A stretch of 64,000 bases of DNA from Planctomycetota bacterium (GTDB lineage: Bacteria; Planctomycetota; UBA1135; UBA2386). Of the stretch, positions 1 through 9,120 are shown one piece after another. The translations under genes were made by a program, and so were the position numbers. The stretch covers positions 62,001-126,000 of the forward strand of contig JACKIC010000005.1 in the NCBI GenBank assembly GCA_020638655.1. Reading direction: 5' to 3'. The stretch's first letter is position 1. Each line of letters starts with the position of its first letter. Under the pieces are notes generated by a model, which had not been told where the DNA came from, searched no databases, and saw only the letters and a program-made list of their open reading frames with translations.

Positions 1-508
1 AGATCGCGGCGAACAACTCGCACTGCGCGAACGGGTCACCGAGGCAGAACAGGTCGGCGTTGTTCTCGAACAGCACCGTCTCGTGCACGGAGCGCAGCTC
101 GCGCAGCGACGCGGAGACGGTCGCGACGGCCTCGTCGGTGAAGGGCAGCGGCAGCGGCCACGCGACGTGCATGCCGCCGGCGTCGGCGAAACCCAGGTGC
201 TCGCTGATCCACTGCATGTCGAACGCGTCCCGGTCGCGGCGCAGCGCCGCGAGCCAACGGTCGCGCCGCGCGGGACGTTCGGCGGCGCCGATCGACGCGA
301 GCACGCCGTGGCCGACGACGGGCCTGCCGACGCGCGCCGTGAACGCGCGCAGCCGCTCGTGCTGCGGCGTGGGCGCGCAGTCGCTGCCCCACAGCGTCTC
401 GGGCGTGACCTCGAACAGCTCGGCGCGCTCTTCGAGCAGCGCGCGGTTGTGTTGCCAGAACACGTCCTCGGGCTGCAGCGCCACCCCGACCAGCGGCCGC
501 GGACTCAC
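1..508 (-). CDS. DUF692 / MNIO-family iron oxidase (C-terminus cut by window edge)
   Basis: The reverse strand reads 169 residues from a GTG at 508-506 and leaves the window before any stop. The fragment follows the DUF692 (multinuclear non-heme iron oxidase) pattern: RPVVGHGV with H67, WISEHLGF with the SEH triad at 102-104, PLPFTDEA at 120-127, then VLFENNADLF with E148-N149. These correspond to the His, (S/D)(E/D)H and LEN motifs of MbnB, whose family members bind two or three irons and modify cysteines in peptide substrates. The C-terminal half, with the remaining ligands, is missing. The start overlaps the stop of the preceding gene as GTGA, so the two are probably translated together. 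That preceding protein ends in a CxxC motif, which makes it a possible partner or substrate. The family call is fairly secure; substrate and product are inference. Confidence 0.74.
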   Translation of the reverse strand, partial: MSPRPLVGVALQPEDVFWQHNRALLEERAELFEVTPETLWGSDCAPTPQHERLRAFTARVGRPVVGHGVLASIGAAERPARRDRWLAALRRDRDAFDMQWISEHLGFADAGGMHVAWPLPLPFTDEAVATVSASLRELRSVHETVLFENNADLFCLGDPFAQCELFAAI

Positions 509-1416
509 GGGCCGATCAGCTCGAGCACGGTGCGCAGCCCCGGCGGCACGTAGCCCATGCCGCAGCCCGGACACGGGTCGCCGTCGAAGACCCTCGCCGT
601 CACCCCGAGCGGCACGCGCTCGGGCTCGAGCTCGACGATCTCGGCGGACAGCTGCGGCTGCTTCTCGGCGTCGAAGTGCACGAGCGCCGGTCCGACACCG
701 GGCAACGCGCTGCGCAGTCGGGCGAGCCGCTGGCCACGCTCTTCGAACACCTTGGCGCGCTGCTCGTCGGACAACTCGCCCGCGAGGCGCTGCCTGAGCT
801 CGCGCACCGCGCGCAGGTCCGCCGCCAGGGCCGGCGGCACGTTCACCTGTCGCGGCGCCAGCGCCTCGGGCGACATCAACTGCTCGCCGACACGTTCGAC
901 GAAGGCGTCGCGATCGAGCAGATCGAGCCGCCAGCCGCGCACGCGGCGACCGTCCTCGCCGCACAACACGACCGTCTCTCCCCCCTCGGCGCCGCACGCC
1001 TCGGCGCTGGCGAACACCGGCACCGCCAACGCGAACAGCGCCTGGGTGCGACTCGGCTCCGGCATCCCGCGGCCGGCGCGTTCGGGGGCGCGCAACAGCT
1101 GGACCTGCCGCAACAACACCTCGCGCTGCGTGCGCATCGGCGGCAGCGAGCGCTCGTCGAACGACAGCATGCCGAGCTTGCGTTCGGCGTCGCAGGTCTT
1201 GCTGACCGTGTCGGCGTCGGTGCGAGCACCCTTGGCGGGCACGACGAACGCGAGGATCGGCGCCTTGTGTTGCTTGGCGAGGCGCAGCGCCTCGGGCCAG
1301 GCCTTGGCGAGCGGCACCCCCTGCGGCTGCGTGAAAGCCCCCGTGGGCAGGGCGTTCTGCGCGGCGAGGCTGGCGGCGAACGTGAGGAGCAGGGCTGCGG
1401 TCGAGGTCGGGTTCAT
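505..1416 (-). CDS. Secreted thioredoxin-like protein with C-terminal CPGCGMG motif
   Basis: 303 residues with a signal peptide (MNPTSTAALLLTFAASLAAQ) and thus probably periplasmic. Residues 38-58 (WPEALRLAKQHKAPILAFVV) resemble the first helix and strand of thioredoxin-fold proteins, but no CxxC follows there, so it should not be a classical thiol oxidoreductase. A helical charged region lies at about 180-240. The tail carries DGDPCPGCGMGYVPPG, with C282 and C285 near the end. The stop overlaps the GTG of the MNIO gene by 4 bases. A cysteine-containing terminal segment beside an MNIO is the arrangement seen in MNIO-modified peptides, though this protein is much longer than known precursors. 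No established function; thioredoxin-like fold is a weak call. Confidence 0.6.
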   Translation of the reverse strand: MNPTSTAALLLTFAASLAAQNALPTGAFTQPQGVPLAKAWPEALRLAKQHKAPILAFVVPAKGARTDADTVSKTCDAERKLGMLSFDERSLPPMRTQREVLLRQVQLLRAPERAGRGMPEPSRTQALFALAVPVFASAEACGAEGGETVVLCGEDGRRVRGWRLDLLDRDAFVERVGEQLMSPEALAPRQVNVPPALAADLRAVRELRQRLAGELSDEQRAKVFEERGQRLARLRSALPGVGPALVHFDAEKQPQLSAEIVELEPERVPLGVTARVFDGDPCPGCGMGYVPPGLRTVLELIGP

Positions 1417-1498
1417 GGCGGCGGCGCTCGGACGCAGGCTCCCCGAGCAGGTTCCGTAGTGTAGCGAGGTGGCACGAACGCGCGGTGCGACGGCGCGT

Positions 1499-1897
1499 TC
1501 AGTCGGCCGCTTCGCCCCAGCGGGCGTTCTGCAGGACGACGCGGTAACCGTCGGCGTCGACGAAGGTCCGCCCGTGGACCTCCCAGTACGGGTTGAACGA
1601 AGCTGCCGGCAGGAAGCCCGCCGCCACCATGCGGGCGCAGGCCTCGCGCCACTGCGAGGGCTCCGGCAGATACAGCACCAGCAGGTCCTCGTCGGTCGGT
1701 GCGGGCGACACGGGGTGCCGGCGGCACACCGTGAACTCGAGGTGCCAACCGGCGCCGGGCGCGCCGAGCATCACCCCGTCGAAGCCGTCGTGGTCCTCGA
1801 ACGCGCCGAGTTGGACGAGTTGCAGGCCCTCGCCGTACATGCGGCGAGCACGCGCGAGGTCGGTGACGGGGCGGGCGATTCGCAGGTGCGTGACCAT
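1499..1897 (-). CDS. VOC (glyoxalase/bleomycin-resistance) family protein
   Basis: 132 residues and a single VOC-sized unit. The N-terminus MVTHLRIARPVTDLARARRM followed by YGEGLQLVQLG matches the beta-alpha opening of VOC domains (HLRIARPV then a Y-x-x-x-L helix). GWHLEFTV and the ending RTFVDADGYRVVLQNARW match the usual last strands with D-P/A-D-G-Y/N. VOC proteins are dimeric metalloenzymes or drug-binding proteins, and the substrate cannot be told from sequence. The ATG at 1897 is chosen because the homologous domain begins there; further upstream in-frame reading would run into the divergent intergenic region. It lies 82 bases upstream of the secreted CxxC-protein gene on the same strand and may share its transcript. 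Confidence 0.75.
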   Translation of the reverse strand: MVTHLRIARPVTDLARARRMYGEGLQLVQLGAFEDHDGFDGVMLGAPGAGWHLEFTVCRRHPVSPAPTDEDLLVLYLPEPSQWREACARMVAAGFLPAASFNPYWEVHGRTFVDADGYRVVLQNARWGEAAD

Positions 1898-2035
1898 CGG
1901 ACCCGATCGTAGGGCGCCGTCGCCCTTCCGGCCCTGGCGATCGGCGACGATGCGCACCCAGCAACACGGGCAGCCGCGCGGGAAACGTGCGAGATCGCAT
2001 TCCCGGCGCCCGCCGCCTATCGTGCCCGACTCCCA

Positions 2036-3079
2036 GTGAACGCGACGGCCCCGAACCCCTCCGAACCGCAGCCCGATGCCGTGCGGAGGTCCGTCTCGGT
2101 GGTCATCTGCGCGACCGCGCCCGCCGGTGACCCCGCGCCACTGCAGCGCCAGCTGACCGAACTCGGCGCGCGCCGCGGGATCGACTTCGAGGTGCGCATG
2201 TTCGCGGGCCGCGGCGCACACCTGCTCGAGGTGCTGCGCGGCGCGGCGCACCCGATCGTCGTGCTCATGGACGCCGGTCGCGGCCACCCTGCCGAGGCGA
2301 TCGCGGACCTGCTCGCGGCGCTCGACGCCGGCAGCGACCTGGCGATCGGCTCACGCTACGTCGCTGGCGGTGACGACGCGGGCGACCACGGCCTGTGGCG
2401 CTGGCTGGGCCGGCTGTCGACGCGCGTGCTCGCGCTGCCGCTGTCGAAGGTGAAGGACCCGACCTCGGGTTTCCTCGCGCTGCGGCGCGCCGCGCTCGAC
2501 GGCGTCGACGCGCTCGACTCCGACGGCCGCGGGCTCGGCCTCGAGTTGTTGGTCAAGGGCCACGCCAAGCACGTCGTCGAGGTGCCGATCCGCGTCGGCC
2601 AGCCCGCCGGTGGCCGCGCCCCGTTCGGCGTCGTCACCCACGTGCGGCGGCTCTACATGCACCGCTTCGGCGTGTGGTCCGACTTCGCCCACTTCGCCGT
2701 CGTCGGCGCGTCGGGCATGGTCGTCAACCTCGGCTGCCTGACCGCGCTGGTCGCCGCCGGCGTCGCCGAACGCGTCGCCTTGGCCGCAGCGATCGCGATC
2801 AGCATGTTCACGAACTTCCTGCTCAACCGCCGCTTCACCTTCGCGGGTGCGCGCCAGCAGCCGTTCTTCCGCCAGATGTTCGGCTTCTTCGCGGCCAGCT
2901 CGCTCGGCGCGCTCGTCAACTTCGGCGTCGCGGACGCAGCGAACACCCACCTGCTTCCCGACGCGCCGATCCAGGCCTCCGCGGTGCTCGGCATCCTCGC
3001 CGGCACCGCGCTCAACTTCGTCGTCAACCGCTACCTCGTGTTCAAGGTGCAGCGAGGCGGCGGCGCGGCGGCTAGTTGA
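2036..3079 (+). CDS. GT2 glycosyltransferase fused to GtrA membrane domain
   Basis: 347 residues. Residues about 18-215 form a DPM1-like GT2 domain (dolichyl- or polyprenyl-phosphate sugar transferase type), shown by VVLMDAGRGHPAEAI, DLAIGSRYVAGG and the conserved DPTSGFLALRR. Residues about 218-340 are a GtrA domain with four hydrophobic segments and the typical NFLLNRRFTF and NFVVNRYLVF strings. Such fusions transfer a sugar to polyprenyl phosphate and help flip it for cell-envelope glycosylation. Odd point: the DxD metal site reads D79-A-G81 instead of D-A-D, so catalysis may be altered. The GTG at 2036 is the only plausible start before the domain. The stop overlaps the convergent neighbour by 8 bases. 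Confidence 0.85.
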   Translation: MNATAPNPSEPQPDAVRRSVSVVICATAPAGDPAPLQRQLTELGARRGIDFEVRMFAGRGAHLLEVLRGAAHPIVVLMDAGRGHPAEAIADLLAALDAGSDLAIGSRYVAGGDDAGDHGLWRWLGRLSTRVLALPLSKVKDPTSGFLALRRAALDGVDALDSDGRGLGLELLVKGHAKHVVEVPIRVGQPAGGRAPFGVVTHVRRLYMHRFGVWSDFAHFAVVGASGMVVNLGCLTALVAAGVAERVALAAAIAISMFTNFLLNRRFTFAGARQQPFFRQMFGFFAASSLGALVNFGVADAANTHLLPDAPIQASAVLGILAGTALNFVVNRYLVFKVQRGGGAAAS

Positions 3080-4580
3080 GGATCCACTTGTTGGTCGCCG
3101 CGTCGTGCGAGCCGAAGAAGACGCCGCCCGCGAATCCCACGACGCCGTAGGAGAACGGCAGGGTCGCGCCGCCGAAGCCCGGGGTCGGCACCGGCACCTG
3201 GAACGAACCGCTGCCGGCCGCGTCCGCCAAGAACGGCCAGCCGGGCACGCCCGCCAGCGAGTTGTTGGTCATCGCGTCGGGGGTCACGGCGATCTGGATG
3301 CCGAGCGCCGGCACCGGGACCAGGCTCGGCATGCTGATCGAGAGCACGGGGAACACCAGGCCGCCGGCGCAGCTCGGGCCGAAGTCGAAGTGCACGGTCG
3401 CGCTCGAACCGCTGCTGACATACGCCTGCTCGACCCGGCAATCGAGATCAGCGTCGGGCCGGTAGATGGACACCGTCGCGAACGGGCTGGCTTGCGCGAC
3501 CGCGAGCACTTCGCTCTGCCCCACCGTGGACATCCAGAAGGGATGACGGCCGAGGACCTGCAGGCCCGTACCCGGGGGCGCCTGCACGGCCAGCTGCGGC
3601 GCGGTCGTCGCCGAGGCTTCCCAGATCTCCTCGGCGAGATTGGTCGTGCGCCTCGTGTAGAAGAACCGGCCGGTCGCGTCGGGCGGAGTCGCCGGCCCGA
3701 ACCACTGGTTGGGGGCGCCCGGGTCGACGGGTGTCACCTGCCCGGTCTGGATGTCGAGGATGTCCAGACGCCCGTTGGGCTGCGGCATGAAGACGTCCAA
3801 GCCGGAGCTGATCACGGCCCGACCGTTGCCGAGGTCGGTGATGCCGTGGCGCCCGGCGTTGCTGCCCGGCGGCAGCGTGGCGATCAGCGTCTTGTTGCCG
3901 CTCAGGTCGACGTCGAAGATCTTGTCGGCGCCCGGGGCGGAGACCAGGATGTGATCGCCGCCCACCGGGTCGCGCACGACCGTCGCGGCGGTCCCGAACT
4001 CGTCGGTGGCGCTGTCGCCGTCCACCAGCGGGCGGAACGAATTGGTCTGGGCGTCGAAGATGCCGATCCGGCCCAGCCCCAGGCTGAAACCGCGCGCCGA
4101 GTAGGCGACCTCGAGCTGCGGGTCGGCGTCGGCCTGGATCAGCCCGGCCCAGCGCAGCCCGGTCTCGCCGGCGGGCAGCGGACCACCGGCCAGCTGGGTA
4201 CCGGTCGTGTCGTTGGCGATCACCGCCACGTGTTCGTGGCCGTAGGTCGTCGAGCAGATCACCGGGACGTTCTGCCCCGGGGCGAAGACGTTGCCGATCA
4301 TCACGAGGCCGCCGAAGCCGGTGCCCGAAGGGCCGGCGAAACTGCGGATCGGCTGGTTCCAACCGCCGTGACGCTCGACCCGATTGGCGCCGCGGTTGGC
4401 GATCCACAGATCGACGGCGCCGTCGCCGTCGTCGTCGATGAGCACCGCACCGGTGACGAGCCCGCTGCCGGTCGGGGGCCGCTGGGTGGCGACGACGCGG
4501 TCGGTGAAGGCGCCTTGGGCGCACAGCAGGGTGGGGAACAGGGTCAGGGCGGACACGACGCGGGTCAGGTGGCAGGACAT
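3072..4580 (-). CDS. Secreted beta-propeller-like protein (FG-GAP/VCBS style)
   Basis: 502 residues with signal peptide MSCHLTRVVSALTLFPTLLCAQ. The body has repeated units around short Asp-rich motifs such as LIDDDGDGAVDLWIANRGAN and repeats of 'tdlGNGRAVI', 'PVGGDHILVSAPGADK' type, which suits a seven-bladed FG-GAP or SMP-30-like propeller in the periplasm or at the surface. The last about 90 residues (PVLSISMPSLVPVPALGIQI to DAATNKWILN) resemble the C-terminal module shared by other secreted proteins of this window. No catalytic residues recognised. The ATG at 4580 is placed at the signal peptide; GGAG (read on the minus strand) lies shortly upstream. Role unknown; adhesion or export-related display is a guess. 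Confidence 0.7.
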   Translation of the reverse strand: MSCHLTRVVSALTLFPTLLCAQGAFTDRVVATQRPPTGSGLVTGAVLIDDDGDGAVDLWIANRGANRVERHGGWNQPIRSFAGPSGTGFGGLVMIGNVFAPGQNVPVICSTTYGHEHVAVIANDTTGTQLAGGPLPAGETGLRWAGLIQADADPQLEVAYSARGFSLGLGRIGIFDAQTNSFRPLVDGDSATDEFGTAATVVRDPVGGDHILVSAPGADKIFDVDLSGNKTLIATLPPGSNAGRHGITDLGNGRAVISSGLDVFMPQPNGRLDILDIQTGQVTPVDPGAPNQWFGPATPPDATGRFFYTRRTTNLAEEIWEASATTAPQLAVQAPPGTGLQVLGRHPFWMSTVGQSEVLAVAQASPFATVSIYRPDADLDCRVEQAYVSSGSSATVHFDFGPSCAGGLVFPVLSISMPSLVPVPALGIQIAVTPDAMTNNSLAGVPGWPFLADAAGSGSFQVPVPTPGFGGATLPFSYGVVGFAGGVFFGSHDAATNKWILN

Positions 4581-4671
4581 CGGGGACTCCTTGGATTGGG
4601 TTCCCTCTCCCGGTCGCATTCCGCGGCCGCGATGTGCCACGCCGACGCAGATTTCTCGGGCCGCCCCCGCC

Positions 4672-7179
4672 TCAGCGCTTCTGCAACCGCTGCCGAAACG
4701 GCTCGGCCAGGTCGGGCTTCTGCCACGCCGCATAGAGGTCCACGACCGACTGCAGGGCGGTCTGGGTGCGCGCGTTGTCGTCGCCGAGCGCCTTGGCGAA
4801 CACCTCGACGCTGCGCAGCAGGTCGGTCTGGGCCTCCTCGTAGCGCGCCAGCGCCGTCAGCGCCGCGCCGCGGCCGCGCAGGAACGTCGCGTGCAGCCAG
4901 TGGTCGGTCGGGATCTTGCCCGCGGCCTTGGCGAGCAGCGCCTCGTAGGCGGCCAGCGAACGCGCCGCGTCGCCGCTGCGCAGCAGCAGCGAGGCCAGGT
5001 TGTTGCGCGCGATGATCTCCTGCAACACGTCGTCGCCGGCGGTCTCGTGCGCGGCGACCAGCTGTTCGAACGCCGCCACCGCACCCGGCAGGTCGCCGCG
5101 GTCTTGCCGCAGCACCGCGAGGTTGCCGAGGATCTGCCGCGCCTTGCTGCTGTGCTCGCCGTAGACCTCTTGCGTGAGCTGCAGCGCTTGCTCGTAGCCG
5201 CTCTCCGCGGCGGCGAAGTCACCCTGGTGCCGGTCGTCGTTGGCCGCGCTGAGCACCAGGCCCAGGGTCACCGGGTGCGCGCCGCCGAGCGCGCGCAGCG
5301 CGCGGTCGCGGGCCGAACGCAGCTCCGCGCGCACCGCGTCGTAGTGTTCGAGCTGGTGCGCGGCGTCGACGCGATCGGCGATCACCCGCAGGGTCTTGGC
5401 GTCGTCGTCACCGAGCTGCTGCGCGAAGAGGAGCTGCGCCTGCGCGAAGTGCGCGTCGGCCGCGTCGGCGTGGCCGCGCCGCACGTCGTTGACGCCGAGC
5501 GCGTGCAGCACGTGCGCGGCGTCGACCGTGTCCGCGCCGCCATGCTCGACGCGCAGCGCCAGCGCCCGCTCGAGCTCGGCGCGCGCCGCGTCGAACTCTC
5601 CCTTGCTGTCGAGCGCGAGACCGAGCAGGTAGCAGGCCTCGGCGCGGTCCGAATGCGCCGCGGGCAGCTCGTCGCGGCGGCGGGCGGCGCCGTCCCGCAG
5701 GATCGTCAGTGCGCGGTCGTTCTCACCCAGCGACAGCCACGTCTGCGCCATCACGTTGCGCAGCGCCGCCTCGATCTCGGCCGGCTGCGCTGCCAGTTCG
5801 CCGAGGCGTCCTTCGCCGGCGTCGAGCAGGTCGCGCACCAGCACGTCGCGCCCCTGCTTGTCGGCGCGCGCCGACTGCAGCAGCTCGGTGAGCCAGCTCG
5901 TGATCGCGGTCTGCGTGTCCGCCTCGGCGTGCGCCAGCTTCGCGCTGCGCGCGGCGTCGATCCAGCCGAGCGTCGACACCAGCGCGCCGACCAGCAGCGC
6001 GAGCACGCCGGCCGCGCCGACGGCCACCAGCGCGCGGTGCCGGCGCACGAACCGGCGCAGCGTGTAGAGCACGCTCGGCGGCCCGACCGACACGGGCTCC
6101 CCCGCGAGATAGCGACGCAGGTCGGCGGCCAGCTCCGCGACGCTGCCGTAGCGGCCCTCGGGTTCGGGATCCATCGCCCGCACGCAGATCCAGTCGAGGT
6201 CCCGCTCCGTCGCCGAGGTCGCCGACGGCCGCGGCGGCGAGGCGTTCGCGACCTGGCGCGCGAACGCCTCGAACGATACGCCGTCGAAGTCGCGCGGCGG
6301 GCGCCCGGTCAGCAGTTCGAACAGCATCACGCCGAGCGCGAAGACGTCGGTGCGCGTATCGACGCGCGCCGTGTCGCCCGCCAGCTGCTCGGGGCTCATG
6401 TAGCGCGGCGTGCCCAGCACCTGCCCGGTCATCGTCTGGCCCGCGGCGTCGGGATCGGTCGCCCGCGCGATGCCGAAGTCGATGACCTTGACGCGGCCGT
6501 CGCCGGCAACCAGCACGTTGCCCGGCTTGAGGTCGCGGTGCAGCACGCCCTGGCGGTGACCGTGGGCGACGGCGTCGCACACGTCGAGGAACAGCCGCAG
6601 GCGCGCGCGCTCGTCGAGCCCGTGGGAGGCCGCGTACCGGTCGATCGGCAGCGCGTCGGGCACCAGCTCCATCGCGATCCAGCACAGCTGCTGCCCGGAC
6701 ACCGCGTCGCGGTCGTCGCCGGTCGCGAACACCTGCGCGATGTGCGCGTGCTGCAGCCGGCCGAGCACCTCGCCTTCGTACTGGAATCGGCGCCGCGTGC
6801 GCTCGGTGACCAGCGGCCCGGCGAGCACCTTGAGGGCGATCTCGCGGCGCGGCTGCTCCTGCTCGGCGCGCAGCACCACGCCCATGCCTCCCGCGCCGAG
6901 CACGGCGGTCGCGCGGAACCCGCCGATCGTGCGGCCGACGAGCGCCGCGCCCGGCGTGCCCGTCGCGACCTCGGCGAGCAGATCGACCGGAATCGTCGCG
7001 TCGAACGCCGCCGTGGTCGCCGCGGCGTCGTGATCGGCGCGCAGCAAGGCAGCGACGCGCGCGCGCAGGGCTGCGTCGCCGCCGCACTGTGCGTCGAGCC
7101 AGGCCTCGAGTTCGTCGGCGGGCACCTGGTCGGCGCGCTCGAACAACTCGCGCACCCGCGCCCACGACGCGTCGGTCAC
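4672..7179 (-). CDS. Serine/threonine protein kinase with TPR repeats, membrane-anchored
   Basis: 835 residues. The kinase domain at about 88-360 has a glycine loop (LGAGGMG, 94-100), the ATP lysine K117 in EIALKVL, the catalytic HRDLKPGN (214-221), DFG (234-236) and the activation segment GTPRYMSPEQ. One membrane span at about 384-405 separates it from an extracytoplasmic C-terminal half of about 430 residues rich in TPR-like units (for example ALFAQQLGDDDAKTLRVIAD and YEQALQLTQEVYGEHSSKAR). The first 80 residues are a helical region typical of planctomycete PknB-type kinases. The GTG start at 7179 overlaps the TGA of the sigma gene as GTGA, which fixes it over a longer in-frame reading. This sigma-kinase pairing is very common in planctomycetes; targets are unknown. 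Confidence 0.93.
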   Translation of the reverse strand: MTDASWARVRELFERADQVPADELEAWLDAQCGGDAALRARVAALLRADHDAAATTAAFDATIPVDLLAEVATGTPGAALVGRTIGGFRATAVLGAGGMGVVLRAEQEQPRREIALKVLAGPLVTERTRRRFQYEGEVLGRLQHAHIAQVFATGDDRDAVSGQQLCWIAMELVPDALPIDRYAASHGLDERARLRLFLDVCDAVAHGHRQGVLHRDLKPGNVLVAGDGRVKVIDFGIARATDPDAAGQTMTGQVLGTPRYMSPEQLAGDTARVDTRTDVFALGVMLFELLTGRPPRDFDGVSFEAFARQVANASPPRPSATSATERDLDWICVRAMDPEPEGRYGSVAELAADLRRYLAGEPVSVGPPSVLYTLRRFVRRHRALVAVGAAGVLALLVGALVSTLGWIDAARSAKLAHAEADTQTAITSWLTELLQSARADKQGRDVLVRDLLDAGEGRLGELAAQPAEIEAALRNVMAQTWLSLGENDRALTILRDGAARRRDELPAAHSDRAEACYLLGLALDSKGEFDAARAELERALALRVEHGGADTVDAAHVLHALGVNDVRRGHADAADAHFAQAQLLFAQQLGDDDAKTLRVIADRVDAAHQLEHYDAVRAELRSARDRALRALGGAHPVTLGLVLSAANDDRHQGDFAAAESGYEQALQLTQEVYGEHSSKARQILGNLAVLRQDRGDLPGAVAAFEQLVAAHETAGDDVLQEIIARNNLASLLLRSGDAARSLAAYEALLAKAAGKIPTDHWLHATFLRGRGAALTALARYEEAQTDLLRSVEVFAKALGDDNARTQTALQSVVDLYAAWQKPDLAEPFRQRLQKR

Positions 7180-7754
7180 GAGTCGCCCTCCGCGTACTCC
7201 TCGACCCACCACGCGCGGGCGAGCTGCCAGCCGCGCTGCACCGTGCGCCGCGACACGCCGAGCAACTCGGCGATCTCCTCCATCGTCGAACCGCCGAAGA
7301 AACGCAGTTCGACGATCTCGGCCAGCTGCGGGTCCAGCGCCGCCAGCGCCTGCAGCGCCTCGTGCACCGCGAGCACGTGTTCGCCGCGATCCCCCGTGCT
7401 CGCCAGCGCCTCGTCGAGCGTCGCCGGCCGTTGCCCGCCGCCGCGCTTGTCGGCCATTCGCGCCCGCGCCTGGTCGACGAGCACGTGGCGCATCGCGCGC
7501 GTCGTCAGCCGTCGGAAGTGCCGCCGATCCTCCACCGTCGGCGCGCCGTTGTCGCCGCCCAGCAGGCGCACGTAGGCCTCGTGGATCAGTTCGGTCGGCT
7601 GCAGCGCGGCCTTGGGCTGGTCGGCGAGCAGGCGCCGGGCGATCCGGCGCAATTCGTCGTAGACCAGCGGCAGCAGCTCGTCGGCCGCCGCCGGATCACC
7701 GCTCGTGGCGCGGCGCAGCAGTTGCGCGGTTCGCTGTTGGATTTCGGTCGCCAC
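7176..7754 (-). CDS. ECF-like RNA polymerase sigma factor (planctomycete type)
   Basis: 192 residues. Region 2 is seen in VYDELRRIARRLL and PTELIHEAYVRLLGG, followed by the family-typical RRHFRRLTTRAMRHVLVDQA. Region 4 is a helix-turn-helix, STMEEIAELLGVSRRTVQRG. The PTELIHEAY...FF..A...R.ILVD.AR pattern is that of the ECF-like sigma factors abundant in Planctomycetes and Acidobacteria, which are typically encoded next to a Ser/Thr kinase rather than a classical anti-sigma factor. It is translationally coupled to the downstream kinase (GTGA), so kinase signalling probably controls it, perhaps by phosphorylation; that is inference. The ATG at 7754 is the only good start. Confidence 0.93.
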   Translation of the reverse strand: MATEIQQRTAQLLRRATSGDPAAADELLPLVYDELRRIARRLLADQPKAALQPTELIHEAYVRLLGGDNGAPTVEDRRHFRRLTTRAMRHVLVDQARARMADKRGGGQRPATLDEALASTGDRGEHVLAVHEALQALAALDPQLAEIVELRFFGGSTMEEIAELLGVSRRTVQRGWQLARAWWVEEYAEGDS

Positions 7755-7818
7755 GAGTTCGGCTGGGAATCGACGTGACAGAGCCTAACGGCCCGGGCAC
7801 CTCGCGCCAGCCGCCCGT

Positions 7819-9120
7819 TCAGTTGCGTGGCTGGAACGCGTCGCGCTCGACCAGATAGCCGTAGTGCTGGCGGAACTCGTCGTTGCTCATGCCCGCCGCG
7901 GCGGCGATCGGCGCCAGCTTGCCCTCGTCGGCGAGGTCGTCGCGCTCGAGGCGGATCTGGTACTCACGCGCGACCCGGTAGGCCTCCGACGCCGGGTTGA
8001 CGGTGCGCACCATCGGCCGCCCCGTCGCCGGGTCGTTGAAGGTGCCGAAGCGCAGCGGCACCAGCTCGCCGCGCTGGATCGTCACCATCGCGCCGACCTC
8101 GACCGGGCTGTCGCTGCGCAGGAGGCCGCGCAGGTAGTCGATCGCGCCGTAGCCGAGGTCGCGCGTGTACTCGATGTCGAACGGGATCGGCGGCGCACTG
8201 CGCAGCTCGTAGCCGATGTTCTTGGCGACGATCGTGACCTTGTGGCCGCGGTCGGCGAGCCGCTTGCGCACGATGTCGGTGAGCAGGCGGTGCAGGTGCA
8301 CCTCCGACAGCCGCACGTGACCGTGGTCGTCGCGCTCCGCGTGCGGCATCGCGCGGTCGAGTTCGTCCGGCGGAAAACGCAGCGACAAGCCTTCGGCGAG
8401 CACCGCGACGCCGAACGGCCGGCCGTGCGCGATGCGCTTGTAGATCGCGGTCTCGAGGATGTCGACGAGGTGGTCGAGGTGGATCGGCGCGCCCGCGGGG
8501 AAGTCCTCGGGAATCACCGTGATCGTCGCGCCCGACGACTTGCCGATGCCCTGCGCGAGGTGCCCGGCCTGCCGCCCCATCGCGACGACGAAGAACCAGC
8601 GCTTGGTGGTCAGCGCGTCGGTCATCAGGTTGCCGACCTGCTCGGCGCCGACGTGGCGCGCGGTCTGGTAGCCGAACGTCGGCACGTCGCCGGGCAACGG
8701 CAGGTCGTTGTCGATCGTCTTGGGCACGTGCGCGACGCGCAGCTTGCCCGCGGCGGCGTTGGCGACCACCGCGGCCGAGTAGCCAGTGTCGTCACCGCCG
8801 ATGCTGAGCAGCGCGTCGATCTCGAGCTGCCGCAGCGAGTCGACGGTGCGCTGCAGGTCCTCGGGGTTCTTGGTCGGGTTGGCACGCGAGGTGAACAGCA
8901 CCGAGCCGCCGAGGTTGTGGATGCGGCTGACGTCGTCGAGCGTCAGGTTGCGCACGTGGCCGAGCTCGCCGCGCATCAGGTGCGAGAAGCCGTCGTGGAT
9001 GCCGAGCACCTGCCAGCCGGAGTTGAGCGCTTCGATGGTCGCGGCGCAGATCACCGAGTTGATGCCGGGGGCGGGGCCGCCGCCGCAGAGGATGCCGAGT
9101 CGGATGGGGCGTTGGGTCAT
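7819..9120 (-). CDS. pfp: 6-phosphofructokinase, pyrophosphate-dependent type
   Basis: 433 residues of the PFK family. GILCGGGPAPGINSVI (9-24) is the nucleotide/PPi-phosphate loop. GGDD at 108-111 and PKTIDND at 133-139 carry the Asp and Lys that in this family replace the Gly residues of ATP enzymes and define PPi specificity; D137 is the expected catalytic base. Later motifs include VVAMGRQAGHLA and IPEDFP. It would interconvert fructose 6-phosphate and fructose 1,6-bisphosphate with PPi in the cytosol, a reversible glycolytic/gluconeogenic step. The length suits the compact PPi-PFK clade. The ATG at 9120 is directly at the domain start and the gene is divergent from the next by 93 bases. 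PPi use is inferred from motifs, not measured. Confidence 0.9.
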   Translation of the reverse strand: MTQRPIRLGILCGGGPAPGINSVICAATIEALNSGWQVLGIHDGFSHLMRGELGHVRNLTLDDVSRIHNLGGSVLFTSRANPTKNPEDLQRTVDSLRQLEIDALLSIGGDDTGYSAAVVANAAAGKLRVAHVPKTIDNDLPLPGDVPTFGYQTARHVGAEQVGNLMTDALTTKRWFFVVAMGRQAGHLAQGIGKSSGATITVIPEDFPAGAPIHLDHLVDILETAIYKRIAHGRPFGVAVLAEGLSLRFPPDELDRAMPHAERDDHGHVRLSEVHLHRLLTDIVRKRLADRGHKVTIVAKNIGYELRSAPPIPFDIEYTRDLGYGAIDYLRGLLRSDSPVEVGAMVTIQRGELVPLRFGTFNDPATGRPMVRTVNPASEAYRVAREYQIRLERDDLADEGKLAPIAAAAGMSNDEFRQHYGYLVERDAFQPRN

